Source of the DNA: Entophlyctis helioformis
Lineage: Eukaryota > Chytridiomycota > Chytridiomycetes > Chytridiales > Chytriomycetaceae
DNA length: 46,451 bases
Assembly: GCA_025526915.1 (NCBI GenBank)
Contig: JAHLKH010000198.1
Span: forward strand, 1 to 46,451
Reading direction: 5' to 3'
Shown: positions 9,990-20,512 of the stretch, in pieces
How positions within the stretch are numbered: position 1 is the stretch's first letter
Layout: each line of letters starts with the position of its first letter
The notes under the pieces: model-generated
The model's database searches: none
What the model was told of the DNA's origin: nothing
The model's input: only the letters and a program-made list of their open reading frames with translations
Program-made: the position numbers and the translations under genes

Positions 9990-12704
9990 TCAAGCGCTGT
10001 TTCCAATGAGGTTCGCGCATAGGTCCTGCTGCTCGACATTCATGCTGATATGTACAATCATCTCGTGCACCTCGTCCAGGAAACGACCGCTGCCAGTGTT
10101 GAGAAGCTTGAGAGAATGCGTCCAGGGTAATGGATATAGGGAGATGTCATAGCGACACACTGCCTCGGTGTCTGGCACCAGACTGATAAAGGCGCTGCAG
10201 AACCACGCGTCAGCAAAACCATTCAGCAGCATTGCGGCAATCGACACATGCCAAGTAGCATTGACACTGATACCTAAATGTTGGAAGTGCCAGCCTTGCC
10301 GAATGTCCAAGCCATTCGACTTGCTGCAAAGCGTCTGCTCCAAGCATTACAGCCATGTCGTGCACAATCATCTGCAAGCCGCATTCACCGACAGCAACAC
10401 GGAAAAAGAGTGCAACATCATCCAACGTCCGCAGTCTGTGCAGACGCTGTGATAGCGGCCCACGACAGGCAAATGTCCCAGACTCTAGCAGCTCAATGGT
10501 GCCCGACGAGCAACCACCAACAAGAATGCTCCATCCACACACGCGCTGTGTAGACCCAGATGCCGAGGTTGGAGCCGATGGCGATCCCTGTTGATCGTGC
10601 GGCCAAGAAGACGAGTGGCGGTTCCAATTGGCAGCCACAAACTGCCGATTGCTGTTGGCGCAGAGTGGAGCCAGTGAAACAGCGAGACGTCCTTGGAACG
10701 ACTGGCTTTCAAGTCGAAGCGTCGACTCTGTCTGTTGTCGCAGCCTCAACAGCCCGTACTGTAGAGCTGGCCCATGAAAGATGCCCTGTCTGCATGCGGC
10801 AGGCACAGCAGTGTCGGTGGTTGTGAGCAGCAATGAGCATATCTGGGCATGATTCGTTAAGAAATGCATTCATACCGAGAATCCTCGGGACTTTGCAGTT
10901 TTTGTTGCTTTCTGAGAGCGATGCGCGTGCCAAGCGCCAGCCAGCGACTGGAGATGTCTGCATTTGCTCTTGAAACAGTGTGTGGATGCATGCAGTTGCG
11001 GTGCGACGCCTGCTCAATTGGAGATGGCTTGAATGAATTCAAGTAAGTAATGGGTCAAAGTCAAGTGTCAAGCCTTACTAACGGAGATGGCATCAAGGAG
11101 ACTGCTTACATCGACTGCATCGGACAATGCGCCATGGACGGCCTGATGATGGTCCAACTGGAACACAAATGCATTGGTGGACAATCTTGCGTGCCGGCCA
11201 AACACGCTCTGCGTTGAGAGTTCTTTGATAATCTGCACAAGGATCAATCCATGCAAGTTGGGGTGAGTCGCTTTGCTGTCCAAAGGATTTGAACAGCTAG
11301 ACAAGCATCTTCTGGTACAGCATGAGATAAGACAACGCACACTGTCGAAAAGCTCAGCCTCAAACACTGCTAGTCGGCCACTGGCTAGATGGGGTGTAAA
11401 GGCATCAGACGACGTGTGCGTGCCTGAGAAAAGGGTGTATGTAAGCAAGTGCTTAGACGGAAGGCGGCATCGAAGTATTGCACATGAGATGGATGTACCT
11501 TGAAGCGCGTAGGGGACATACGAGATGAGATGCTGTGCACATGGTCCTGCTGCGATTGAAGCATCAGGCGGCTCCAGTGATATCCGAAGAAGCAATGCCT
11601 TTTTGTGAACAGCTACGATTGTGATGCTGTCGCTATTGGACTGTCCCACAGGAGTTGGTGCCTCTGGGGCATGGCGCACAACATCCGCCTCGGCAATCTC
11701 GTGAAACTTGGATCCAGCTAACGTGGCATGAAGGTTGAAGTGTGAATGTCTCTGCAGTTTCACCTTGCTTGATATCAAGCGTTTGCACGCCGTCATGACA
11801 AACCTTTGCTGAAGCCGTAGTCAACATACAGAATGGCCCCGTGGACGACGCCAAGACGCGGATGCAGCGGCCAATTGTAGTGGCGCAGTATAAACGCTTG
11901 TTGGCCGTAAAACTGCTGCTCTTGCTCGACAATTCGTTGCAACGAGGCGGCATGTCTGGCAAGGACAGAGGACGCATCACGAAGACACTGTTCAGGCGAC
12001 AGTGAGTCGAGAAGTGAGGCCACCGGCATGACGAGACTCTCAAGCAAGGCATACCAACAACTTGGACGATATAAGATGCTGAATGTCTTTGATCCTCGAA
12101 AAAGGCTTGGGAGCCTGACGCCGAGCAATTCTTGAGATCCGCAGCTGGTTTTCGATGGCCTGCGGATCTTGTGGCTTGCGGACCCTTGCTGCAATCAGCC
12201 GTGTGGTGATGTCCAGCGCCAGCTGGATCTCTTCCCGTGCGTAGCTGTGCGGCATGCGTTGGGTGAGATGATGGCGACCATATCGGCACATTGTCGGCAG
12301 CGTGAGGGTGGGACGTACAACACTCGCTCCTTGATTTGATCCAAGAGTGGAGGGCCGGCTGGATGCAGGGTAGTCTTTTCCTCCACCGGTGAACTCTGTA
12401 TCTGCTCCTTGACACTGGTAGGCGGCTGTGCGTCGGACGAAACGGGCAAGCGTCCATGCTGAATCAGACTGGCGGTCACCAGCGAGGCATTCCGCAAGAA
12501 CAAGTCGGCTCTGCAGTGCGTTGACGCCGCATGTCAGTGACGCCGGTGCCAACAGATGCAGACGCATGTTGAGGTCTGTCCTGACCCGCTGTCTGCTGTT
12601 TCCTCTGCGTCGTCAGCGGCTGTCCTGGCCGGGCTGTTCTCTCCCACAGCCTGCCTGTCAGACTGTGAGGCAGGCTTTGCAGTCGACTCGAGCGAGATGT
12701 GCAT
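9990..12704 (-). CDS. MED17: Probable Mediator head subunit MED17 (Srb4)
   Basis: Med17 is the scaffold of the RNA polymerase II Mediator head. The best-matching segment (about 11800-12100) reads QEQQFYGQQAFILRHYNWPL followed by ILYVDYGFSKG. This parallels the family pattern of a helix with LLxLRxNW, then a VDYGY-GS strand. Upstream are LLDQIKERVLYVPPS and REEIQLALDITTRLI, and downstream FHGPALQYGLLRLR and TLDDVALFFRVAV. The chosen start is the ATG at 12704 (MHISLEST), 118 bp below the SEC66 stop. The stop is at 9990, so the 3' end faces the SECIS element. Several introns exist; N-terminal exon joins are unsure. The match is moderate, resting on one conserved block plus overall helical character. 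Confidence 0.6.
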
Positions 12705-12821
12705 CGCGTTCAACGTTGATCCAAAGGTGCGCTAACCACAAAAACACACGACACCAATGGTTTATTGCCTTGTCACACATGCAGTACAGACACAACGAGT
12801 GCCTTCTCCACAATCAGGCCG

Positions 12822-13920
12822 CTACTTTTTCTTGCCGCGCTTGGCTGCTGCTGCCGGCTTGCCCTTTGACTTGGGCGGCGGTGCCTTGTGGTGCTCGCGC
12901 TCTTCCTCAGCAAGCAGATCGTTCTCAATCTTTCGGCGCTCGTTGTCATCCAGTTCAACAGACACGGCCGATGTCGGAGACAGATCCTCGTCAGTCTTGC
13001 CAGCATGCTTCTTGTTTGGGGCTTTTGCAGCCTGAGGTTGTTGCTGTTGCTGTTGCTGTTGCTGCTGTTGACGCTCAAACTCCTCTAGGCTCTGCTTCTC
13101 GCGGGCCTCCTCTTGTGCACGAATATTGGCCTCCATCTGGTGAATGCGCTGGATCTGCAAGTTGGCAAGCTGCGACGCCTCTTGGAAAATGGTCTTGCTC
13201 CACTCGGGGCGATAAATGTCAGCCTCTTCCATGACCTGCCATCGAGTGGCCATCGAATAGGTATGGGTCAGTCGTGTGGATGGTTGCCAACTCTGGGCGG
13301 CCTGTGCGTCACCCAGACGATGATCCGCGGACAACCAACCTGCTGCAACTCGGCCTCCAGCTCCTGCTCAGCCCTGATCATCTTGTCCCACAGATCCTCG
13401 CCAACAACTCCGTCCCGGACCATCTGCTGCAGCGGCGCCTTCTCCTCGCGGATCTTGAGCACCCTGCGAACATCCTCCAGCGCTCGCTTCATGAGTGCGG
13501 CAACGAGCACTTGCTTGCCGTTGTCGTCTTCGGGAGAGTACTGCTCAGCAAGCTCGTCGTACTCGTACTTGGCCTCATGAACCGGGAAATAGGAGGCCTC
13601 TGAATGGACCGCCAACCAGTGTCAGTTCCAGACTGCAACGGCCAGCCAGCCAACTCGCCAGCACAGGGTGAGCGAGGCAGGATCAGAAGTGATTGTGGCG
13701 GTGAGTTGGCGCTGCGGCGCAAACGGCGAGACTGTCGGCTGGCGTGCTCATACGGTCGGTGGAAGCCGCAGGGCAACAAAGAGGGGCTGAGAAGAATGGA
13801 AGCGGACGTACTCTGGCTTTGACGGACCTGCCGGGCCTTGTTGAAGCGAGCAAACAGGTAGAAGATACCAGCCAAGCTGGACACATACAGAACGAAGAGC
13901 CAAATCGTGGACGCCGCCAT
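12822..13920 (-). CDS. SEC66: ER translocon subunit SEC66/SEC71
   Basis: Part of the fungal Sec62/63/71/72 complex for post-translational import into the ER. The model is complement of 12822-13235, 13340-13599 and 13812-13920, 783 nt, 260 aa, with phases consistent. The start MAASTIWLFVLYVSSLAG opens an N-terminal signal-anchor, then comes a cytosolic helical domain: YDELAEQYSPEDDNGKQVL, LMKRALEDVRRVLKIREEK, GVVGEDLWDKMIRAEQELE and YRPEWSKTIFQEASQLA. A polyglutamine run (about 10 Q) and a Lys-rich tail (KSKGKPAAAAKRGKKK) end the protein. Sec71 is essentially a fungal invention, so this gene is a good lineage marker. The Fanzor element copy A begins 47 bp upstream of its ATG. Confidence 0.88.
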
Positions 13921-13966
13921 ATTGGAAATCGGGGAAAGTGATTTTGGAGAGTGTGCGAGCAACTTT

Positions 13967-14190
13967 GGCCCGATATTCAAACAATTACCAAGCGTTTTGG
14001 AATTGATTCGACCCAAGAGGCGTCGAAAAGAAGCCCGCATATCACACGATGGAAGGTTCGAGTCAGCAATGAGCATGCGACGACAGGCGGGCGAGGCACA
14101 TCCAACGAGGGTCTTACCTTTATCGTTAGAAAAAGTGACCCGTTAGGTCGATCAGGAGGTGCCCCGATTCAAAGTGTTGCTGGTTGTGCT
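13967..14190 (-). ncRNA. Candidate Fanzor guide-RNA (omega RNA-like) region, copy A
   Basis: Non-coding segment downstream of the Fanzor reading frame, conserved with 36530-36740. Shared blocks include the hairpin GACC-CGTTA-GGTC (14137-14149), a GGTTCGAGTCAGCAA block and a GCGACGACAGGCGGGCGAG block. In TnpB and Fanzor systems the guide RNA overlaps or follows the 3' end of the nuclease gene and runs to the element's right end. Position and conservation fit that arrangement; transcription is not shown. Confidence 0.4.
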
Positions 14191-14213
14191 GCAAGTCACT
14201 GTGTGGATGCAGG

Positions 14214-15990
14214 TCAAGTGACTTGAGGGCAGGCTGTCTGCGTGTTGGACGCTGCTGGACGACGGATGGACCGTGTCTTGAACGCCACAGGACGGCAGGC
14301 TGATCTGGTCCCATGAGGCCACATGCGACTTGAAGTGTTTCCGCGTTTGAGGCTGTGGGACAACAGACGGAGCATTTCGTGCACGATCCTGGATGAATAG
14401 ATGCATTGCCTCGATGTCTGCAAGGTACTCTGTCGTGGCTGGATTGCTGTCAGGTTTGTGTGCGTCAAGTAGAGCGGCCGGTGTCCAAAGAGCAGATGCC
14501 ACAGTGCAACCATCCCGATGTTGGTGGCTCCAAGCACATCGCGGTGGTAGACGGTCGTGCAGTCTGTGCACTCGTAGCGTCGCAGGTTGGTGCGGTTCTC
14601 GTATGGGATCCGCTGCTTGCACTGCGGGCACATCTGGCTGGTCAGGTTCTCGTTGCAGCGGTAGATCTGTGTGTGTGTGTGTGCATGATCGTGTGTCAGT
14701 TGGTGTACAGATGGATGGATGGATGGATGGACAGCGTGGCATCAGACGCACATAGGCATATCCAGACGACCGCAGATGCCTGATGAGAAACCTCTCAAAC
14801 ACAGCGTGCCGGCCACCTTGGCCTGCAAAGTCGATGCCAAATGCCCAGACAACGGGAATGTCCTTCTCTGGGTTGCTGACAGGGAGACCTTGAGATGCAG
14901 CAGATGCGCGCTTTCCAGTGGTCGATCCTGCCAGCTTCATGATGCCCTCAAGAGCGTTTCCGCGATCAGACGTGCTGTTGCTGCGCTTGGTGAACCGCTT
15001 GGCCTTGACCTTCTGTGGAATGCCATGCCATGCCATGCCATCCAGTGCAATCAGCAGGCGATCAAGCAGCTTGGCGGCTGTGTCAATGGGCATCCAGAAC
15101 CAGAGAAACCGTACCCGTGCATTCAGGAATGGCGTGCAGTACGCATGGCAGCGCAAATCCCAAAAGGCTCTCTCGCCAGGCTTGATGTCTGGATCGGCAT
15201 GCTTTGTTGTCTTGAATGCAATGGCCTCGTGGACGTCGGCTGCCTTGGCATATCAATTGTTGAGCCTGGCACAAGAGGCAGGCACTGTGAGTTGATCTGG
15301 TCAAGAGTGCATAGAGTCATTGCATGCATACCACCACTGAAAGTCACGCTCAGCATGAAATACGCCAGAGGAGAGCACGTAGTTGGACTCGAGCTTATAC
15401 GAAAAGTCTCTGAGATCAACCAAGATGCTGGACGCGCCATACATGTACCGCTCGCCCCAATCAAAGCTGACAATACGCACAAACCGGTAGCCCTTGTTGG
15501 TGAACAACTTGTTGGCTTTGATGATGTTGGGCAATCGCTGCGAGGCGTAAAAGTTGCGCTTGCCCTGTCATGCCATGGAATGAGTGAGGAATGGGCAATG
15601 CATGTGCACCAATACGTGAGTTTAGCATGCAAGTGGCTTACAGGATTGGGTGTGTATGGCTTGGTGGCTGACGGGTTGGCTGGATTGGCGGCTGTGGATG
15701 GCATGTCAGTTGGTGTGGACAACAAGTGCGCGTCTGGATTGGCACAGCAACTCACATTCACCATCCAAGCCATCATCCAAGCCATCATCATCATCAGGAA
15801 CCCACGGCTGGTCGCCTGAAGACGCCGCGTTGGGGTCTGCAGATCAAGGCGGCAGTCAGAACCAATGTGTGCACCATCGCATTCAAGCATGCCACATACT
15901 GCGAGGTGACTCTGGACGGTCTGTGCGATAGTCCAGCGCCAATTGAAAGATGCTGTATCCATCCGTCATGATGCTGCCCAATTGGATCAG
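14214..15990 (-). pseudogene. Fanzor nuclease, degenerate copy A
   Basis: Remnant of a Fanzor (eukaryotic OMEGA RuvC nuclease). It retains RuvC-I RIVSFDWGERYMYG (about 15440-15480), the pre-RuvC-II segment VVWAFGIDFAGQGGRHA, the relocated glutamate in YRCNENLTSQMC, the zinc ribbon CPQC...CTDC and RuvC-III YHRDVLGATNIG. Three lesions relative to copy B are visible. The 5' exons are missing beyond about 16005. A TGA at 15253-15255 replaces the CGA of copy B. A 1-nt deletion near 14452-14462 shifts the frame after the zinc ribbon, giving an unrelated tail. Intron positions match copy B, including one with a (GT)n/(GGAT)n tract at about 14667-14735. Confidence 0.85.
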
Positions 15991-16005
15991 TTTGCTTGGC
16001 AGATC

Positions 16006-16824
16006 GACTATCTGACAGTACTCGTTACGTGATTCTGCGGAACATCATGCAATTGGCCATTCAAGTGTTCTCACAACAAACCAATATGTTTGCCAGGTCA
16101 GTTCTCACACGATTTACAGCTGCATAACGAAGATTATACAGCCAGCCATTGCTTGCTGAACCAGTCAGGGCATGCAATTCAATAATGCCACATCGGCAAT
16201 CACCCTTTCAGCCGACTGCCATGCTGCTCGTGCCGTTCGCTATGTTGTGAGCAACAGTTTTCTGCCAATTGACTGATGTAGTAATTGCAAAACGATTGGC
16301 TAGTAAAACAGTTATGCTGCACCACGACACACTATCGTTGTTTGCAATTGGATGGCTGGATGACAGTGGTGCTTTACAAACTTGATAGTCAAAGGGGCTT
16401 TGTTTTAATCAGGCATCAGTAAACAATTGCAAAACATAGGCTCCATGAGCATAATGGCCACCTTACATGTGTGGTATCTGTGCGTCAAACAAATGTGACT
16501 ACGATTCTTCAGAGAATAGCGAACGTGCAGACAGGGAAAGAGAACAAAGGAAACAAGAAACAGAAGCTGACAAAGTACATACACACGTCAACGAATGAGA
16601 TCGTCCAGTTGGCATCACAGCTACAACGCTGTGGATTTCTGTCGCATTCGTTCAAAAAGTACAGCATTTTAGGGAATGATGGATGTTGGGGATATCGTGA
16701 GAGACAGTAAAGACCCGTGTGCGCCGTTGAATGACTGCGAAAGAAAGCGAATATGTCATTTTATCCAAACTGCAGTTTGAATACATGGCGCTTCTTAAGA
16801 ATGCTCATGTATCCCTCAGTTATG
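16006..16824. other. About 820 bp without a recognised gene
   Basis: AT-richer sequence between Fanzor copy A and the LINE-like fragment. CAATTG/GCAATT words recur. A short + strand reading frame (about 16471-16710) shows no recognisable domain. I see no RNA gene or structured repeat. Confidence 0.5.
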
Positions 16825-17343
16825 TCATCCCCTTGGTCCGACACGTCCATGGTGATGTATCCGTAAAGTACGCTGGAACACACCATGGGCAGCCTGAAGA
16901 AACGCGCACATTCGCGAGGCGAGTGGACGCACGTCTCCAGGTGCATTGACTTGTTGCTGGTCACCACAGAGCCAAGACTCTGTGATGTCCGCAACACCGG
17001 ATAGAACTCCTCCGCCGAGGAGCGTTATGTACACTTGGTCGATTCTTGTAGATACTCGGATGGTCCTAAACGTAGCCAGAAGATCTTCGTCGTAGCCAAG
17101 CGCGGCGACAGCGGCGGGATCGTTGGATTCGGGGAGCTTGTGTTCGATTGCTTCCGAGATCTGGGCAATAAATGGGGCGAGGTTGGCGTCGTCGCGTTGG
17201 ATGGCGAGGCCGGTGCAGCTGACGACAAAGTGAGCCCACTCGTGGGTGCCGTTCAGGCTCTGGTTGCAGAGGATGCAGCAGCCGTCGGTGAAGGGGTGGT
17301 TGGCGGAGAGGAGGATAAGGCGGAGGGCGAACTTCAGCGATAA
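16825..17343 (-). mobile_element. 5'-truncated LINE-like retrotransposon fragment (C-terminal zinc knuckle)
   Basis: An open frame of about 170 codons without a start. Its sequence includes LKFALRLILLSANHPFTDG, then CILC...HFVVSC, a C-x2-C-x11-H-x4-C pattern typical of the zinc knuckle after the reverse transcriptase of non-LTR retrotransposons. A helical tail follows (RMCAFLQAAHGVFQRTL) to a stop near 16825. Codon use is strongly GC-ended, unlike the flanks. Losing the 5' part is the usual fate of LINE insertions. No reverse transcriptase remains to confirm it, so a host gene fragment is possible. Confidence 0.4.
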
Positions 17344-17404
17344 TAGTGTTTCGGCTGAAATGTCAAAATGCCTTTATTGGCAACTGCTTGAAAATGGAAA
17401 TGTA

Positions 17405-20034
17405 TCAAAGGCTTGCAGCCTGCTGCTGCTGCTGCTGTTGGTCTGTATTTGTAGCCGCATATCCAAGGTTCATCATTGTAAACATGACTGCCGGGGATGG
17501 TAGTAGCTGAAGTGAGAAAGGTTAGTGAGGAGTTCAAATCGATAATGACAAACACTGCATCACAAACCTTAAACAGTGGTTGCTTTGGAGCCTTGGCGGC
17601 AGCATCTCCATTGTCCTTGACAACAAACAGTCGTTTCTGTAGATGTGCACGTTAGCACCCTTGTCGATCATATTGCCGGTCTACTTGTCCTGACAAAACT
17701 ACCTTAAGCTCTTCGTTGTATGAAACAAGCGCTGTCTTGAACTCCGAAATGGCCTTTCGATGCTGTTTCTTGCGCTCGATCAGATTTTCAAGAATAAGCT
17801 TGTGCTTGATGGGTCTTTAGCAGATTGTTGGTTAGTGTGCAATCAGAAAATGCCAGAGAAACAAGTCGCGGCCCCTACTCGGAAGTCTTTATGGCGTTCT
17901 TGTCGACGTCTTCCTTCTTGCTCTTCTTTTTCTTTTTCCCCTTTTTATCCTCCAACTCTGCCTGGCTACCCTTGAGCCGTTGTGACCACCATGTGCCTTC
18001 CAGCTTGTCCCAGTAGGCTTTAAGTGCAAGGAGCTGCGCTTGGCGAATCATCAAGAACGCCTTGCAGTGGTTCTGAGCCTTGATAACTGTGGGAAGTTGC
18101 CAACGAATCAGTATGGCATTCATCCCAATGTCTCAACAATGACGATTTATAGGACTTACCGGAGAAACGGTACTTTTTCACAATTTTAAGCAGCTTTGAC
18201 ACATCGTAAGCTTCTTTAAAGAACGACTGGATTGTGTTGGATGCCTCTCGTCGTCGTTCGTCCTTCCATGACGGATAGAACTTGTGGAACGCACTGACGT
18301 CATATTGGTTAGTGCTTCGTGATTGTGCATACCATGTGCTCAGCTTTTCCCCACCGTCCAATGACCCTGATCGCCATTTTGCGCTGCTTCATAATTCTTG
18401 CTCGGCGCCAAGTTCTGAATCCACGTTGGATAACAATAGCTGCATGCCGCTGGTTGAGGCGTTTTGCCCGATTCGATTGTATATCCTAAATGACGTGCAT
18501 TTGATTGGTCATGCTACAAGTATGGCATGTCATTCAAGCGGAAAAGAAGAGATAATTACCTCAAGGAACGACTTGCACATTTTAACACGTGTCGCAACAA
18601 CGGTGAGAACAAACCACTTTGACTGGATACTCTGCTGCCTGCTACCACCGTCCTTTTCTTTTACAAGATTCTGCGCCTACAGTGCCCATATGCCAACCAA
18701 CGGTAATCGTTTGAATATCTAACAAGCAACATCATACAGTAGACCGCAGAGGCAACTGAGTCCTCACCGCCAACTCCTCCTTTCGCTGCAACGCCTCTTG
18801 CTTGCGTTTTTGAACCCCGACGTCAAGCATCTGCTTTTTGGTAAGCACTTCTTGACGATGCTCTTCGTTTCTTACTTTCTGCATGTTGGCAAACGTCACA
18901 TCATCGTAAGTACACCATTACTGTCGATTGTAAACGCCAAACGCTCGTACCCTTTCTGCAATAACCTTGCGCTTGACTTCAGGAAAGAGCGTCTTGGCAT
19001 CTTTGCGGTTTTGGACAATCATGTCGACTTCGTTTGCATGTTTTTGTCCCTGTCCAGCATGCCGATACGATGCTACCACAAGCGGTGAGCACCAAACGTT
19101 GTATATTGTTGGTGCAGCATCTTGACGTACCAATTTTGGCCTGTAAAGCTTCCCATTCGGCCTGATTTGTCTTGAGGCTTTGGATGCGCTTGGCAAGCTC
19201 TTGCATGATTGCTCGCACTGGCTTCCTTCCGGCAAGTGTGCGTTTATCAGGGCTTGTGTCGACGCCTCCTGGCGAAGTAGCGCCATTTGGCACGGGTGAT
19301 GCCGACGCGGCTGCCCTCTTGTTGGCCTGTTCAAGTACATCGCCTGGCATGTCGCGTCTCTTCTTGGCTGACATATGATCTGATTCTCGCTGGAGACTGG
19401 TGGGCACGTCATCGCCATCAGCATCCGCTTTCTCGTTTATATTCTTTGCAATATCTGTAAGCAGCGTAAGTGTTAGTTGGTGTTATTGCATTTCTTCTGA
19501 TTGATGCTTACCTAGCAGTCGATGGATATCCTGAAGGTTGCGTTCGAAGACAGCACGAAAGTCTGTTGTGTCCGCCATGCTTTCAGACTCATCACCCCAG
19601 GCGGTTCTGACATGAGCTGGATAATCCGAGTGGGCACGATTTATGACTGACAGGATGGAGGAAAGACGCTGGTTTTGTTTACGCGTGGCGGTGGAGAGCA
19701 CAGAAGACAGATACTGCGACTGTCCTGCCCTGACTGATCCGTATCCAAGATTTGCAGGCGCTGTATGGGGCATTTGAGCAGGAGCATACCCAGCCATACC
19801 ACCACCCTCGTTGCTCATGGACGTCAACTGGTTGAATGCTACGTCCGGGCGGCTTGACATGCCGGCACCGCTCCCCATTGGGATGCCTGACGTATGGCCA
19901 TGACTAACTTGAGATGGTGATGTGTGTAGCGGTGGGAAACGCGGAGGTGCTGTCGCCAGTCCTTTGCGTGAGCTGTCACCTCCGGCAAATGGCCGTCGTT
20001 GTCGGTCGCCCGGATCAGGCGTCGAGGAAATCAT
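17405..20034 (-). CDS. IQ-motif, Lys-rich protein of unknown function
   Basis: Not recognised as a named family. The start is the ATG at 20034 (MISSTPDPGDRQRR). About 150 residues are disordered, then come FRAVFERNLQDIHRLL and a charged helical stretch (FANMQKVRNEEHRQEVL; VGVQKRKQEALQRKEELA). IQ calmodulin-binding motifs follow: QRHAAIVIQRGFRTWRRAR, EASNTIQSFFKEAYDVSKLL and VIKAQNHCKAFLMIRQ. Next are a Lys block (KKGKKKKKSKKEDVDK), a helix (HKLILENLIERKKQHRKAIS) and a final polyQ exon ending QQAASL-stop at 17405. About ten exons in all. Repeated IQ motifs with coiled coil are common in axonemal and centrosomal proteins, and two flagellar-family genes lie nearby; a flagellar role is only a guess. 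Confidence 0.65.
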
Positions 20035-20096
20035 ATTTTGTTATGATGCAGGGTAAATCGGATATATTGCCCGCCACAAATGCATGCATTCAAGAA

Positions 20097-20400
20097 GCGT
20101 GTCAAAGTATGCAAACATGGAACGCAGCAAGCCGAACCTATTTATCGGTCCCCAATATAGAGCCGTCGAGCCGAGATAAACGACGATATGGTGCAGATAC
20201 GACGACTGCTTTGCCTGTAATGCCCGCACATCTCCAGAAGGGTCAACACGAACCAAGACACTTGAACCGAACGAAGGGCTTGGCTTGGGGATCATGTGAG
20301 ATGGATAGTGGCCCTGTCAAACCTGGATTGCCATATGCACCTGTGCGGATCACATCTCGGCCGTTGACTCGTTGGACTGCGTGGAGATGCAGTGTTGGAA
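20097..20400 (+). repeat. Dispersed ~300-bp repeat, copy 1
   Basis: Nearly identical (about 98%) to the reverse complement of 31778-32073. It starts with GTGTCAAAGTATGCAAAC and ends near GGACTGCGTGGAGATGC. The few differences I could list are all transitions. There are no clear terminal repeats; a solo LTR, a MITE-like element or a SINE are all possible. It lies between the IQ-motif gene and the Ser/Ala-rich gene. Confidence 0.8.
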
Positions 20401-20512
20401 GAAGCAGACGACGTTCCAGAGCAACTCGAGCCAAACCAGACCAATCATCTTGTTGTTGCGTCCAGTCAAAACCATGTGCGATCACATGCAGTGTCGTGAT
20501 GAGTTGGGCAAT

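Larger units (their letters stand above)
13967..16005 (-). mobile_element. Fanzor element, copy A (5'-truncated)
   Basis: This block aligns with 36530-38520 (copy B) in the same orientation, including introns and a shared non-coding left end. Homology starts at GGCCCGATATTCA near 13967 and fades just past TTTGCTTGG near 16005. Copy B continues for kilobases beyond that homology into its N-terminal exons. Copy A is therefore a truncated copy that keeps the 3' half of the gene and the downstream non-coding segment. No terminal inverted repeats or clear target-site duplication were seen. Confidence 0.8.

Noticed and set aside
14030..14110. tRNA gene suggested by a GGTTCGAGTC B-box-like block in both Fanzor tails.
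   Set aside because: No A box, acceptor stem or anticodon arm can be folded around it in either copy.
15253..15255. A second selenocysteine codon (in-frame TGA in Fanzor copy A).
   Set aside because: Copy B has CGA (Arg) there, the change is a CpG transition, and the copy carries a frameshift and truncation as well; this is decay.
14719..15819. Long + strand open frame of over 360 codons opposite Fanzor copy A.
   Set aside because: It is antisense to the Fanzor exons, has no recognisable domain and its counterpart in copy B is interrupted.
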